A DNA stretch of 64,000 nucleotides, from contig JAJHTX010000002.1 in NCBI GenBank assembly GCA_032164295.1, forward strand, positions 4,030,001 to 4,094,000. Direction: 5' to 3'. Origin of the DNA: Inonotus obliquus. Taxonomy: Eukaryota; Basidiomycota; Agaricomycetes; Hymenochaetales; Hymenochaetaceae. Position numbers and translations under genes: made by a program. The notes below the pieces were generated by a model that was given only the letters and a program-made list of their open reading frames with translations, was not told the origin of the DNA and did not search any database. Of the stretch, positions 25,488-36,322 are shown piece after piece; the stretch's first letter is position 1, and the number at the start of each line of letters is the position of its first letter.

Positions 25488-26656
25488 ATGCAACGGCCCT
25501 CAACTACTCTGACAACGCTGAAGAGTTTGGGAACGTCTTCTGGAACCCGCAAGCTTCTTCCCACGGTAGACTATGTGCCGCTCACAAAGATAAAGCCCGG
25601 AATGGTGGTTTATGGCTATCTGCCTCCTGGTCAGCTTACTGAAAACATGTGCCTCGTTGATGAACACTACCTCCAGATATCCAAATCCAAATCCAATTCA
25701 TCACATGGTTTAGCATACTTTTACACGAATAAAGGTCACTTCTTTATTGTGCTCGACATCTCTGAAAACGGTGTAGAAGCTGTGCTGACAAGTACATTCA
25801 ATGGCACGGATGAAACGCCTGAAAAGCTTCCGGAGAAGGTATTAAAGCACTGGGAGAAGTGTACTCCGATTTTCCCGACGAGAAAACTGGACGGCCAGGA
25901 GGAACCGATCAAAATAACGTATGAGGGGGAACTGCTACCTAAAGGAGGTTGGATGATTCCTTCACCGAAGATAATATTGGAGCCACAGACGTTTGAAAAC
26001 GTTGAAAACGTAGATTACCCTTGTGTCAGTTGTTCCTCGGCTTCCAAAGCAAATAATGCAGCTGATTCTCTTAATAGTACGAGAAAGCCATTTTCTCCGA
26101 GATGGATGCAACAGAACTTGCTCGGGTGAAGATGATTGCAGAAAGGGATCGTCAGGAAGTTGTGAAGTGGTTGAATTTGGATGAACAGATAAGACTGGCA
26201 GAAGAGAGAAAAGCGCATAAGATAAGATCAGTACCGGGAGATATGATTGAGAGAAAAGCCGGAACAGAGACAATCGGAACAAGTAATTCCAATGCTGGAG
26301 GTGTATACACAGGGAGCCGTGGTGGAAGCAGTCGTGGTGGAGGTGGAAGTCGTGGTAGAAGCAGTCGTGGTGGAGGTGGAAGTCGTGGTGGAAGTCGTGG
26401 TAGAAGCAGTCGTGGTGGAAGTCGTGGTAGAAGCAGTCGTGGTGGAAGTCGTGGTGGAAGTCGTGGTGGAAGTCGTGGTGGAAGTCGTGGTAGAAGCAGT
26501 CGTGGTGGAAGTCGTGGTAGAAGCAGTCGTGGTGGAAGTCGTGGTGGAAGTCGTGGTGGAAGTCGTGGTGGAAGTCGTGGTAGAAGCAGTCGTGGTGGAA
26601 GTCGTGGTAGAAGCAGTCGTGGTGGAAGTCGTGGTGGAAGTCGTGGTGATGAATGA
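25488..26656 (+). CDS. unknown protein with expanding Ser-Arg-Gly repeat tail
   Basis: Exons 25488-26009 and 26078-26656, joined by a 68-base intron (donor GTAGAT, acceptor AATAG); 366 residues. Without the intron the frame appears shifted. I do not recognise the N-terminal domain (residues about 25-170): it alternates short beta-like segments such as PGMVVYGYLPPG, LAYFYTNKGHFFIVLDI and EAVLTSTFNG, suggesting a small barrel, but no family can be named. Residues about 175-225 form a charged helix (DATELARVKMIAERDRQEVV). From about residue 240 the protein is built only of SRGG and SRGRSS units ending in RGDE. Such RGG/RS tails commonly bind RNA or are methylated by arginine methyltransferases (general knowledge). 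The start is uncertain because the frame closes just before ATG 25488. The domain is too weakly defined to give a function. Confidence 0.6.
26401..26649 (+). repeat. 90-base higher-order tandem coding repeat
   Basis: Bases 26401-26490 and 26491-26580 are identical, and 26581-26649 repeats the first 69 bases again, giving about 2.8 copies of a 90-base unit with no mismatch. Inside the unit are 12-base (CGTGGTGGAAGT, coding RGGS) and 15-base (coding RGRSS) subunits. Looser copies of the subunits continue upstream to about 26,311. Perfect identity points to recent expansion or homogenisation. Confidence 0.95.
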
Positions 26657-26998
26657 TACACAGAGCTAGTCAATATTGGAGTGGTAGCAGTATTCGTAGG
26701 CTCCTTTCTAGAATTGTTGTCCGCTCTCTACTTCACTGGGGCTTTGGATAGATTCTGACCCCGAATACAATAAATTATTACACTTGACCACGATGATCGG
26801 ATAGACTACCCAGTGGATGCATGCCTCGTCAGATTTAAATTCACTCAAAGTTTCCTTGCAGTCTTCCCTTGCCGCGGTGACTGCCGATCAGATTGCATAA
26901 TGCGATCACGCCAGACTCGCGACTCTTCCTTCTGCTCTGCTTATACTACATAGCTTGTCTCCAACCACGATAATCAAGCAAACTTGAACAGCATCACC
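26657..26998. other. intergenic region upstream of the MIF-family gene
   Basis: 342 bases between two plus-strand genes. It should contain the end of the repeat-protein transcript and the promoter of the next gene. A pyrimidine-rich stretch, 26,920-26,990, precedes the start codon. No gene is seen. Confidence 0.5.
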
Positions 26999-27647
26999 AT
27001 GCCATCACTTCAGCTCACAACAAACGTCAAGGTCCGAGCCGCCTGATCGTAATCGCGCATGTTTAACTTAAAGTATATATAACCTAGGTTGACGACGTGA
27101 AGAAATTCGCGCTTGAATTCTCCAAGGTCAGTAAGATTACATTGTGCGAGTTCGGGGCTCGCTCTGAGGTTGACATTGCTCGAGAGTAGGTCGCAGCGCA
27201 AGTCCTTGGGAAACCAGAGTCCTTCATCTCGGTCTCCTATACCTACAACGAGTCCCTTACGTTCGGTGGAAGTTTCGAGCCTGCCTTTATCCTCAACGTG
27301 GTATGCCCTTCACTGTTTAATGCTCCAAGATATTCGGACCATATATTCACCCTCATCTGCAGGTATCTCTTTATAATCTGAATCCTGAAGCGAATGCCAA
27401 GTACAGCAAAGACCTTTTCGGTTTCTTTGGAGAGAAGCTGGGCATCAAAAGTGACAGAGGATACATGTATGCATTACTTGACGTATGTCTTATGATGCTT
27501 ACTGACGGGTTTGCTTCTGTAGTTCTTTCAGTGATCCGGGAGACCAGAATCTTGGGTTTGTCATTTATTCGATTGAAGAATCAAACGAGCGTCTGACCGT
27601 CAGAATTTAGATACAGAGGAACGACCTTTGAATTATTCCGAAAGTGA
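26999..27647 (+). CDS. macrophage migration inhibitory factor (MIF)-family protein
   Basis: Six small exons: 26999-27031, 27088-27126, 27190-27300, 27363-27466, 27523-27555, 27611-27647; 118 residues, the usual MIF length. MIF proteins are trimers of the tautomerase superfamily in which Pro2, exposed after removal of Met, is the catalytic base. Seen: the start MPSLQLTTNVKVDDVKKF, then FSKVAAQVLGKPESFISVSY, a GGSFEPAFILNVVSLYNLNP block and the end RGYISFSDPGDQNLG leading to GTTFELFRK. These follow the order and spacing of MIF. Vertebrate MIF is a cytokine; in fungi the role is unknown, and a tautomerase or stress role is only possible. All introns are 55-63 bases. Confidence 0.9.
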
Positions 27648-27983
27648 AATAATGTTTGTATAATAATTGAGCTTCTCACCACTCCGGTGAACAATGAAAG
27701 TGTAACAGGAAGAATTCGAGACCAATATTGCAGCCACGGAAAACCCGTTTGGGTGTATATCTAACCTGATCCAATAACATAGCCTGTAGCCTGTAGATGG
27801 AATCCGTGCCCGCCTACTATGATGCTACACAACAATAACCAAAACAAAACAGTTTGAGCTTCTGGAAACGTTCTTCTTCAGCCTAGCGGTACGTCGACGT
27901 CGGAGAACCATTGATCGTACACGGAAGAGGTTCAACGTGTTCTTTGAGAACACGGCAAATACAAGCCTTGTTGGAGAATTCCA
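27648..27983. other. convergent 3' region
   Basis: 336 bases between the stop codons of the MIF-family gene (plus) and the F-box gene (minus). AT-rich at its start with AATAATTG-like words. No gene is seen. Confidence 0.5.
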
Positions 27984-29840
27984 TCATACAGTTTGGGTAC
28001 CCCATTTTCTGTTCAATTTCGTCAAAAACAACTCTCGGCAGTTCGAAAGCATTCTGATCGAGCGTGGTCCCGGGTCTTGTCCATCCCTAGGAGCGATTTC
28101 CATCGGGTACTCTCCTAAGAATATGAACTCCAGACTGTGAAACAAGCCAGCGTATTCGCTTGCTAGCGCCCGCATCTTTTCTCTATGCCACTTCTCCCAG
28201 ATATAGACTTGTCGCATTACTAACGACTCATCCCTCGGTAATGATAAGAGCTCATGCAGATGAGCTTCATCCACGGGGGTCACCACGCTCGATTCATGGA
28301 CGTTGGGGGGAAGTAAGGGGAGCGAATAATAGTTGAATCGGACACGTTCATGCTCGACGTTGCGATAGTACTCGCAATGATACGAATCTCTGGTGAATGC
28401 GAGCTCCCTTAACTTCCGCAGACCCTTCAACCCACTCTTAAGCGCGGAATGATCGATAAACCAGTCGTGTCTCCATCCTACTTGTTGACCAGCAGAGAGC
28501 CACAACATCTCCAACGACTCGATGAGACCGATAGCCGCAATCACGCGCTTAGAGAAACGAGTCGATGCGGATGCGAGGCGCAACGTCCGTAGGGATGTGA
28601 ATCCGTACGAGTGAATTCCTGGGAGAAGCGTATCAATTAATGTGCGAGGGTCGATGGGAAATGTGAATGACAGAAGTTCTAGCTGAGGGTTTGTCATGAG
28701 GAAGGCGAAGTTGGACCGCCTGTCTTTCAGACCATAGTGATAGTCGTTGATCACCAGTCTTGTAAGCTTAGGCAACTGCCCAAGCTGAGCAAGATGGCCA
28801 CAGTCAATGCAATCTAGCTGCAAAGACTGTAGATTTCTCTGTCCCGGACTATGATTAGGTAGTATCGTACACAGGATGGTGTCAATCGTCTCCATGCGGC
28901 ACCCCTGAAGATGTAGCCTTTGTAGCTGCGGAAACTCGGGAAGTGAAGTGGAGAATGCACGGCTTAGGCGATTGGAGAACCCAAGCTTGAGACCCTCAAT
29001 GGATGGGGCTACGGCACGAAGGAATATGGCCAGGACGCGTTCTGTTACTCTATCCTCTACAAAATCACTGTGGGTGACATCATCCGCAACCACCACGCTG
29101 AATGTTCGCATATCAGACCAAGCGGACACGTCCAGTACATCCTGCAGTTGCTGCAAGGTCTGTTCACGACAGCGAAGACTCTTGATGCCAAAGCTGTCGA
29201 CAGCAAGGTGGCGTAAATGAACTCGGGAAAGACTCAAAATCAAGTCAGGATGCATAGAAACTGAGTCAGCGTAATGGAAGAGCTCGAGGTTGGGGAACGA
29301 TCTGGGTAGGCAAGCGCATAGCATTGATATGAGCGCATCGTACATCGTCACCACGAGTCGCATGCGTTCGCCGTCGGCTCTCGTGACTCCTTCGCCTACA
29401 ACGTCTCGGACGTGTTGATAGCCGGAACCGACGACTAGTCGACGAACACATAAGCTCATTCTACGAGCACGTTTCCCAGTCCTCTTGATATCAACGACGG
29501 TTTCATTGAAAACCTGGGACATTAGTTGGAGAGATGGCTGGCTGACGGAAAGGTGTAAAGTGGTGAACTGCACGGAACGTGCCAGCTGCCGGCAGTCTTG
29601 ATCAACGAGAGCCAGATTTGCCAGATCGTTCCTATCCAACTGGTGAAGTATGATTGAATGCAATTCTACGGGTAGTCGGAATATTGGACAAGTCGAAATG
29701 ATTGGACAATCATCAGTGACAAGATCAAAGGGCAAGGGTTGTAAGGGAAAGGTCGTAGGAGTGAAGAAATCCAGGAGTCCACGAAACAAGGATCCAAAAA
29801 GAGCTGTAGATACAGCTTTCTCTGCTTCGTTTAGCTTCAT
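27984..29840 (-). CDS. F-box protein with leucine-rich C-terminal region
   Basis: A single uninterrupted exon of 618 codons, unlike nearly all its neighbours. Residues about 53-95 (IFRLPVELHSIILHQLDRND then LANLALVDQDCRQLA) fit an F-box, which binds Skp1 in SCF ubiquitin ligases. The rest is a series of leucine-rich stretches such as HLRHLAVDSFGIKSL, FPQLQRLHLQGCRMETI and LTRLVINDYHYGL, consistent with an irregular leucine-rich repeat domain for substrate binding. The residues before the F-box include a hydrophobic patch (ALFGSLFRGLLDFF). Agaricomycetes carry large numbers of such F-box genes, often intronless and lineage-specific (general knowledge). The substrate cannot be predicted. It diverges from the Mto1-like gene across 364 bases. 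Confidence 0.85.
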   Translation of the reverse strand: MKLNEAEKAVSTALFGSLFRGLLDFFTPTTFPLQPLPFDLVTDDCPIISTCPIFRLPVELHSIILHQLDRNDLANLALVDQDCRQLARSVQFTTLHLSVSQPSLQLMSQVFNETVVDIKRTGKRARRMSLCVRRLVVGSGYQHVRDVVGEGVTRADGERMRLVVTMYDALISMLCACLPRSFPNLELFHYADSVSMHPDLILSLSRVHLRHLAVDSFGIKSLRCREQTLQQLQDVLDVSAWSDMRTFSVVVADDVTHSDFVEDRVTERVLAIFLRAVAPSIEGLKLGFSNRLSRAFSTSLPEFPQLQRLHLQGCRMETIDTILCTILPNHSPGQRNLQSLQLDCIDCGHLAQLGQLPKLTRLVINDYHYGLKDRRSNFAFLMTNPQLELLSFTFPIDPRTLIDTLLPGIHSYGFTSLRTLRLASASTRFSKRVIAAIGLIESLEMLWLSAGQQVGWRHDWFIDHSALKSGLKGLRKLRELAFTRDSYHCEYYRNVEHERVRFNYYSLPLLPPNVHESSVVTPVDEAHLHELLSLPRDESLVMRQVYIWEKWHREKMRALASEYAGLFHSLEFIFLGEYPMEIAPRDGQDPGPRSIRMLSNCRELFLTKLNRKWGTQTV

Positions 29841-30204
29841 ATGTTAAAAGGGGAAAATAATCCGATAATAGAATGATGGCGGGCGAGTATGACAATTAGG
29901 TAATATCCGATGTGGGCTTTTTTACATCACGTGTGGGTTGATCCCGTGTTGACTTTCCCGTTCAAACCACTGCAGAGACTCAGACTGTGTACTGACATTT
30001 GCTAGTAACGCCTTTCGGGCAATAGTCTTTATACCCATTTCCGTGCCAAAAGTTGATCGTGTATAGCGGGAAAGGTAGGAGTAGCCACTCATCTCTGTTT
30101 TGCTTGCCGTTCCCTCACAAAGTGTCCTTGCAATCCAGACCACAGTGTATTCTGTCTGTTGAACGAAGTTTCCCAAAATACTTGACAAAGCTGAAATCGC
30201 GCAT
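29841..30204. other. divergent intergenic region
   Basis: 364 bases between the F-box gene (minus) and the Mto1-like gene (plus), likely holding both promoters. No TATA-like word at a normal distance and no gene is seen. Confidence 0.45.
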
Positions 30205-33200
30205 ATGTCCTCAGGACCACTTTCGCATGGCGACTCGTCCTTACAGTCTGGATTAACGCTTCAGGATGTTTCTCTTGGCTCTTTACCAAGTTTCTCCACC
30301 CCTGCGAAGTATCGCGTTTCTTCGATTTCCTCCGGCACGACTGCGCCCTCCTCGATTCCCGTAAGCACGCCCTCACCTGGGACAAGTCTAACGCGCCGAA
30401 AGACGGATGATACACTTGCCTCTGCTGGAAAACGATTGGCATTCTCAAATCAAACAAATGATGAAGATGAGGACGAGGGAGACGCTGATGCACTGGACAA
30501 GGGTGAAGTCATGGCCACTCCGATGCCAAACCGCCTGTCAGCAAAGCGCAAGTCTGGATCAGGACCCAAAGGGACGAATCTAACTCTACGGGATCAGGAG
30601 AAAGTGTGTTCGATTATTCCTATTCTTTCCAACGAAGCTTATCTGTCAGTAGCATATCGACGCGTTAAAGAAGGAGAATTTCAATATCAAGCTGAAAGTG
30701 CACTTTCTAGAAGAACGTCTTGCACAACTGGCTCCGGACCAGATTGATGCCGCGCTTAAGCAGAACATAAACCTCAAGATTGAGGTGCAACAAAGGGGTC
30801 TCGAGATGAAAAGGTATAAGAAGCTGGTACTTCAACTTGAGCGCGAACTCGAGCGTATGCAGCGTGGACAGGGGAAAGACCGGGATCTCGAAGAGAAAGT
30901 AGGGACTCTAGAACGTGAACTTCGAGAAGTCAGGCGTCGGAAAGGTGGTGTTGGACCAATGGACGAGGAACTCCGCGAACGAAACGAAGAGCTTCAGAAT
31001 CACGCGACCATGCTTCAACATCAGCTAGAGGAAATGCAGAGACTGTTTGAGGAGAACGCCCTTGTAGTACAGGACCTACAAGACCAGCTCGAACAAAAGG
31101 GTAGTGGTTTAGGGAATGAGTCGGTGAGCCAGCGCCGGTCACGTCTAGAATCGCGAGTGGCAGAACTGGTGGAAGAGAATGAGCAGCTGCGGGATAAAAT
31201 CGACGAATGCCACGAACTACTGACGCATAAAGACGACGAACGAGAGGAAATGGCGGACAGGATCGAGGATCTTAATCTCCAGCTCGAAGACATGACTCGA
31301 CGACGCGAAGCAGAGATCCTAGATCGAAGTGCAAGTCGAGCACAAATAATCGAAGAGCAGGAAGAACGAGAGGCTCTGGAAGCGGACTTGAACGCCCTGC
31401 GAGATAGGGTGGCTGCCAAGGATATTGAGCTAAGCCAGAAGGAGGATGAGGTTGAAATGAAGGATAGGGAAATTCGAGAACTTGAGGCCGAGCTTGATCA
31501 AATGCGAGATCAAGTCGAGTCAGAATGGCGGGGAGAACTGGAAGAGGCTCGAAATCAGGTCGAGGAGCTGCGTGATGTAGGCTCCCATTTATAACTGACA
31601 ATTTTCGAAGCTAAACTTGTTATAGGTGCTCGCTGAACGGGACGCCGAATCAAAAGAACTTCGCCTCCACATCTCCGAACTTGAAGCTAACACCACTGAC
31701 CTACATGAGAAGTTCGAGACGGCGCTCGCTCACCTGGAGCGTGAAGCTGAAGAGAAGGACGCGGAGATTGAGAGCGCTAACCGCGAAATTCAGAAACTCG
31801 GACAGCGTGTCTTTGAGTTAGAGGATGAGCTGGATAACATCAGAGCAGAGAGTGACAGGTTGCGTGATGATGAAGCAGCAGAGAGGGATAGACTTGAAAC
31901 ATTATCCGCTGCACTCAAGGATGTGTGTCTCATTGTCACATCGGTCGTCAAGGTCTTGCTAACGTCATTACTTAGAGAGTTGCACAGTACAAGTCAGAGA
32001 TGCAAGAACTCAACGAACTTTATGAGCAGGCGAGGGAGGATATCCGCGCGCACCGTGAACGACAAGAGGAGCTTGCGCAACACATTGAAGACCTCGTTGA
32101 AGAAATGCGTCGAGAGCGGGATGCGCGGCAGCAAGCTGAGATTGAGATCGAGTCACAAGCGAACTCTCACGACGTTTCCCTTCGTGCGGAACGACGGACT
32201 CTTGAGTCAAAGGAATCAGTATTGCAATCCGCACTTTCAGACCTTGCGCGTACTCAGGCACTCTTAACACAACGTGAGACGGATCTTTCGGACTTGCAAG
32301 CCGCGTTACGAGATGCGGAGGCCGAGGCGCGTAAACGGGGCGAGAGCGCTACCACCGATCGCTTCTCCCTGCAACTTGAAGTCGATCGCCTACGACGAGA
32401 CGGTGACAGACTGGAAGAGGAACTAAAACGCGCGCGGACAGAGCTTGAGGCGAGGGACGCGAAGATGCGCGAACGTGATGACTCTGTGGACCGCCTGCAT
32501 GCTGAGAATCGCGACTTGACAACACAGCTCGCGTCACAGACGCAGGCTCGGCTCAATATGATCGAGAAGCTCGATACATCACAGAACAGCTTACGAGCTG
32601 CGGAGGCGGAATTGGCGTCTTGCAGGCAGCGGTTGCATGATCTGGAGCAGCGACTAACGAAGGACCAGAGATCGCTACTCAGCAGCGAGAAATATTACAC
32701 AGATCAGGTCAACGAAAGGAACCAGCTGCTCCTCACTATATACAACTATATGGATAAGATTCTCGGAGTTGAGAAGGCTCCTGTAAGTGCAATGTGCCTT
32801 TACGGGTCATCGTTCCTTTGACCGTTCCCTCCGTTCTTTCAGAGAAAATCGGAGACCAAACCGTTCACAAACTTCCCCGTCTTCCATGAATTAATCATGA
32901 CCCGACTCAAGGCGCTGGTGCAAATTGCGACCGATTTCGAGCGAAGAAGCAAGGAGGTCGAAACGCGATATGCAGATAAGCTTAGCGAGATCCGCAAACA
33001 GCTCGATCAGAAATGGAAAGTAGTGGATAAGTTCGAGATTCAAGTCAAGAACCTCATGGACGTGAAGCAAAGCTGGAGGCGGAAGTTCGCTCTTAAGGAA
33101 GGAGAACTTGAGGCATTGAAGGTTAGCTATATTTTGTTCTATTTATTCTTCCGATGGCTAATTGCTCGGTCCCAGACGACAAATTCCGAGTTGGCGTCTC

Positions 33201-33634
33201 AACTATCTTCTATACGACGCCCAGGTCAAAGCGAGTCGCTTGAGATCAAATCATTACAAGCGCGTGCTGCAAATGCGGAACGTCGACTTCAGAATGCGCA
33301 GAATCAGCTTCTGGCTGCTGAGGAGAAGATGGCGGCGATGAACCAGAAGACAACCGTTGCAGATGGCAAATGGGAGGCGCGTGTCAAGGAGTATGAGTCG
33401 CGGCTCCGACAAGCGGAAGAGCGTGTCAAGCGCGAGAGACAAGGTGCTAAGGAGCGAGTGGCAGAACTTCAGACGATTGTCGAGTATGTTTTCGCGTTCC
33501 CTATTTTTCATGTCGCTAATCATCTCTATTCTTAAAACAGCTCGCTACGTCGCCAGATTGACATAGCCAATAAACGCAATCACCAACTCAATGAAGTCAT
33601 TGAACATAACAAAGTACCTTCTCCGAAGTCATAG
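30205..33634 (+). CDS. Mto1/ApsB-type microtubule-nucleation scaffold (CM1 and MASC-like)
   Basis: Seven exons: 30205-30603, 30653-31576, 31626-31922, 31976-32782, 32843-33121, 33176-33483, 33541-33634; 1,035 residues. CM1 proteins recruit the gamma-tubulin complex to spindle pole bodies and other nucleation sites. Seen: a Ser/Thr/Pro-rich N-terminus, a CM1 motif at about 130-200 (LKKENFNIKLKVHFLEERL, DQIDAALKQNINLKIEVQQR), roughly 650 residues of nearly continuous coiled coil with dense Glu/Arg heptads, and near residues 965-998 WEARVKEYESRLRQAEERVK, which fits the MASC element that targets fission yeast Mto1 to spindle poles. CM1 at one end and MASC at the other identify the Mto1/ApsB group. 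The CM1 start is only formed by removing the 49-base intron 30604-30652. The 54-base intron 33122-33175 has no stop in frame. Confident on family, less on orthology. Confidence 0.9.
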
Positions 33635-33978
33635 TTTCGGTCCAATGTTTCCTTGCTTTCTCTACTCATATGCCGTTATTACTGTGGAATTTTTTATTGT
33701 ACTCTTGGTGCATTGTTTGTATTTCATGGTTTATGCTTTCGTGACATGTATTATACCCACACTAATGGCTTCATGATTATGCAATGATACTATATGATGA
33801 ACATGTGTCTGATAACGATGCTGCAGTGGTATATTTACGAATGAACGTGATTATAATGTACATGTGCAGTAGGGAAAATCGAGATGAAGGAACGGAGATG
33901 AAGCATCGATTGCGTGAATCGAAGCTGACGTACTGAAATGAATTAAATGATTGCCACCTCAGGGATTTCAATAGGGCT
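33635..33978. other. convergent 3' region
   Basis: 344 bases between the stop codons of the Mto1-like gene (plus) and the Band-7 gene (minus). T-rich on the plus strand from about 33,640 to 33,770. No gene is seen. Confidence 0.5.
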
Positions 33979-36322
33979 TCAGTGTCTGCTCTGTTGAGCA
34001 CCCAGACCAGCCGCAAATCCCACAGCCATAGCGTTTCCCGCTTGTTCTGCAATACCTTCTCCCGAGCCCATACCAGAACCTGACACTGACCCCGATCCTG
34101 AACCACTAACAGGAACAAAAACCGTACGATTCCCGTAAGCAGCAACCCGCGATACATCAATCCTGCGCAATTGCATCTCACGAGCAAAGGTATCGCGTAC
34201 GTCTGAATCGGCGAGTGCTCGGATTCGGATGGCTTCGGCTTCAGCGCGAGCTGCGAGGAGGGTTGCTTCGCCTTGTGCTTCTGCGGCGATTTGGGTTGAT
34301 TTAGCTGCTGCTCGTGCTGCTGCGACGACTTGGTAGGCTTCTGCGTCGGCTTTAGTCTGTAGTTTCGGTGGTGGTGACGATGGTGAGATAGATAAGGAAA
34401 ATGTGGTCAGAGAGAGTGAAAGAGGGACTGACGTTCATGGCTTGTGCTTTGATCTTTGTTACTGAAAGGGCACCCTCCTCTTGCTTAACTTTGTTACTAT
34501 TCTCCCGGTCGACGTTCTAAGGATAAATTAGTCACCCTCGACATGAAAGGTAAAAAATTCGCATACCGCAGCTTCGACTTGGGCTTGCAGTGCCCTAGTG
34601 GTTAGCTTATCCATGGTAGCAGCGATCTCTCCCTTGAATTGTCTGTCGATCACAGCTATCATAGTGTTAGTACCCGTTAGTTACAGACATGGTTACGTTC
34701 GTGACTTACCTAGATCTTTCAAAACGATGCCGTACTCGAGAGCGGCAACGTGCATATCATCCATTGCACGCGTCCGGAGAGCATCAAGGAATGCGGAAGA
34801 CGTCTCGTCACCAGATTCCATATTGTCCGGTCCAAGTGAACGTTGCTTCACCATTGATGAATAGTCCACTAAAGGAAATAATCAGCTAATTATGAACTGT
34901 AGAAGTGGAAGGGAAGGGCGAACAATGAGCAACGATTTGTGTAAGGATTGATTGTGTCTTATCCCGCAGCGCCTCGAAAGGTGTATTGTACCCGTGGGTT
35001 GTCAACTGGTGGAATAGTTTAGTCATCGTCATATAGTCTCAGTGCTGCGCCTCCTACCTTCAATGGTTCTGTCAACTGCCACTTCAGGTAGATCGTCAGG
35101 CTAACGGGTACCTGATCCCGAGTAAAGCTAATGCCAAACCACTAGTATCAGATATCTTTCGAAACGTAGTGACCAGAGTACGAACATGTCCTTTGTTGGC
35201 ATCTCGAGCTGATTCTCTCCAAGTGTAAACAGACCACGAAGCGTTACGTTTGGATTTGTGATGTAGTGCTGTCCGGCGGGCAAGAGCTCCAGATCATCAC
35301 CGCGCTGTAAGATGGCACAGTTATTCGCAGGGATGTTCAAGCTAGGTGACGTAGCTGTCAGAGACACTGTTCAGACTAACATTGTGAGACTTACAAAAGC
35401 GCAACGATATAATCTTGCTCCTTTCCTGCCCCAGTCTTGCTCCGCATCTTCACTTCATGACTCCATCCCAGTATCGCACCGGTTACTCGGTCCTTGACTG
35501 GTGTTGGGAGATGCGTCTGATCGACGACAGCTAATACCTCGTACGCTCCCTCAATACTTAGAGCGACGAAGCCACCATTCTTCACAACGAAAATACTGTT
35601 AGTCGGGTCGCTGATGACTGCTGCTTGATTTTGCGACACTTGAACGATTATCAATCCTAGAAACTCGACAACGGTATCCGCGACTAGCAAGATTTGAATC
35701 GATTAGTATAAGGGTGTAAGGTTAATAATTTGATGATACGTACTGCCTTTCGTTCCCTCCCAGCTTCGCGCCCACCAGGAACGAAGAGGAAACCCGGGAT
35801 ATCGACCAGGTTTAGTCAGAACTTTCGGCATTCCTCCGTGGTTGATGAAGCCTATTTCTCCAGGAGCAACCTGTTTCCCGATCCAGTCCGTTGGCGACTT
35901 GGGGAATAAGAGTGAGCTTCCTATTCTGTTGACGGAAGTTTTAAATTACCTTCTTTGATAATATGTGTATTCCGTTGGTCTGCATGAGTAATCGATCAAT
36001 GGTCAATCCACGGTCAGGAATGATTCATATGGACACCTACAGTCTTGAGTTGCTCATCGAGTTTCCTCAGGGCAGAAAGTACACCATCCTTCTCAATCTT
36101 GACGAAGAATGGGCGCCCTTCCGAAATATCCTGCGTGTCTGACGTAGCGAAGGGAAGTCGGGAACGTTTGCTACTTGCACTGATCCCTGTAGTTTCCGAT
36201 ACGGGTATCTTCAGGCTCTTGCTGCCACCCAAATGAAGGTCCTCGAAGTCATGCAAGCCAATATCAGAGGCTGCTCCGCCAACCAAAGTCGTGTTCCCAG
36301 CAACGCTCATTCTAGAGGACAT
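33979..36322 (-). CDS. Band-7/SPFH (PHB) domain protein
   Basis: Eleven exons: 36322-36041, 35979-35950, 35897-35744, 35683-35395, 35341-35186, 35127-35058, 35005-34924, 34868-34710, 34655-34567, 34516-34433, 34356-33979; 590 residues. SPFH proteins (stomatin, flotillin, prohibitin) form large membrane-bound rings or scaffolds. Seen: a Ser-rich N-terminal region, PGEIGFINHGGMPKVLTKPG, a core with NQAAVISDPTNSIFVVKNGG and LLPAGQHYITNPNVTLRG, then FTRDQVPVSLTIYLKWQLTE followed by IVLKDLAVIDRQFKGEIA and an Ala/Glu-rich coiled coil (AEAQGEATLLAARAEAEAIR), the order expected for this superfamily. The N-terminal 150 residues are not typical and no clear transmembrane helix is present, so membrane attachment would be peripheral. 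The C-terminus is Gly/Ser-rich. Which SPFH branch it belongs to is not resolved. All ten introns are 50-76 bases. Confidence 0.85.

Noticed and set aside
26000..26110. apparent frameshift between the two halves of the repeat-tail protein
   Set aside because: A 68-base intron (26010-26077) with acceptable donor and acceptor joins both halves in frame, so no lesion is needed.
26152..26673. 173-codon antisense frame of Leu-Pro-Arg repeats
   Set aside because: It is only the complement of the Ser-Arg-Gly coding repeat; the repeat unit happens to lack stops on this strand.
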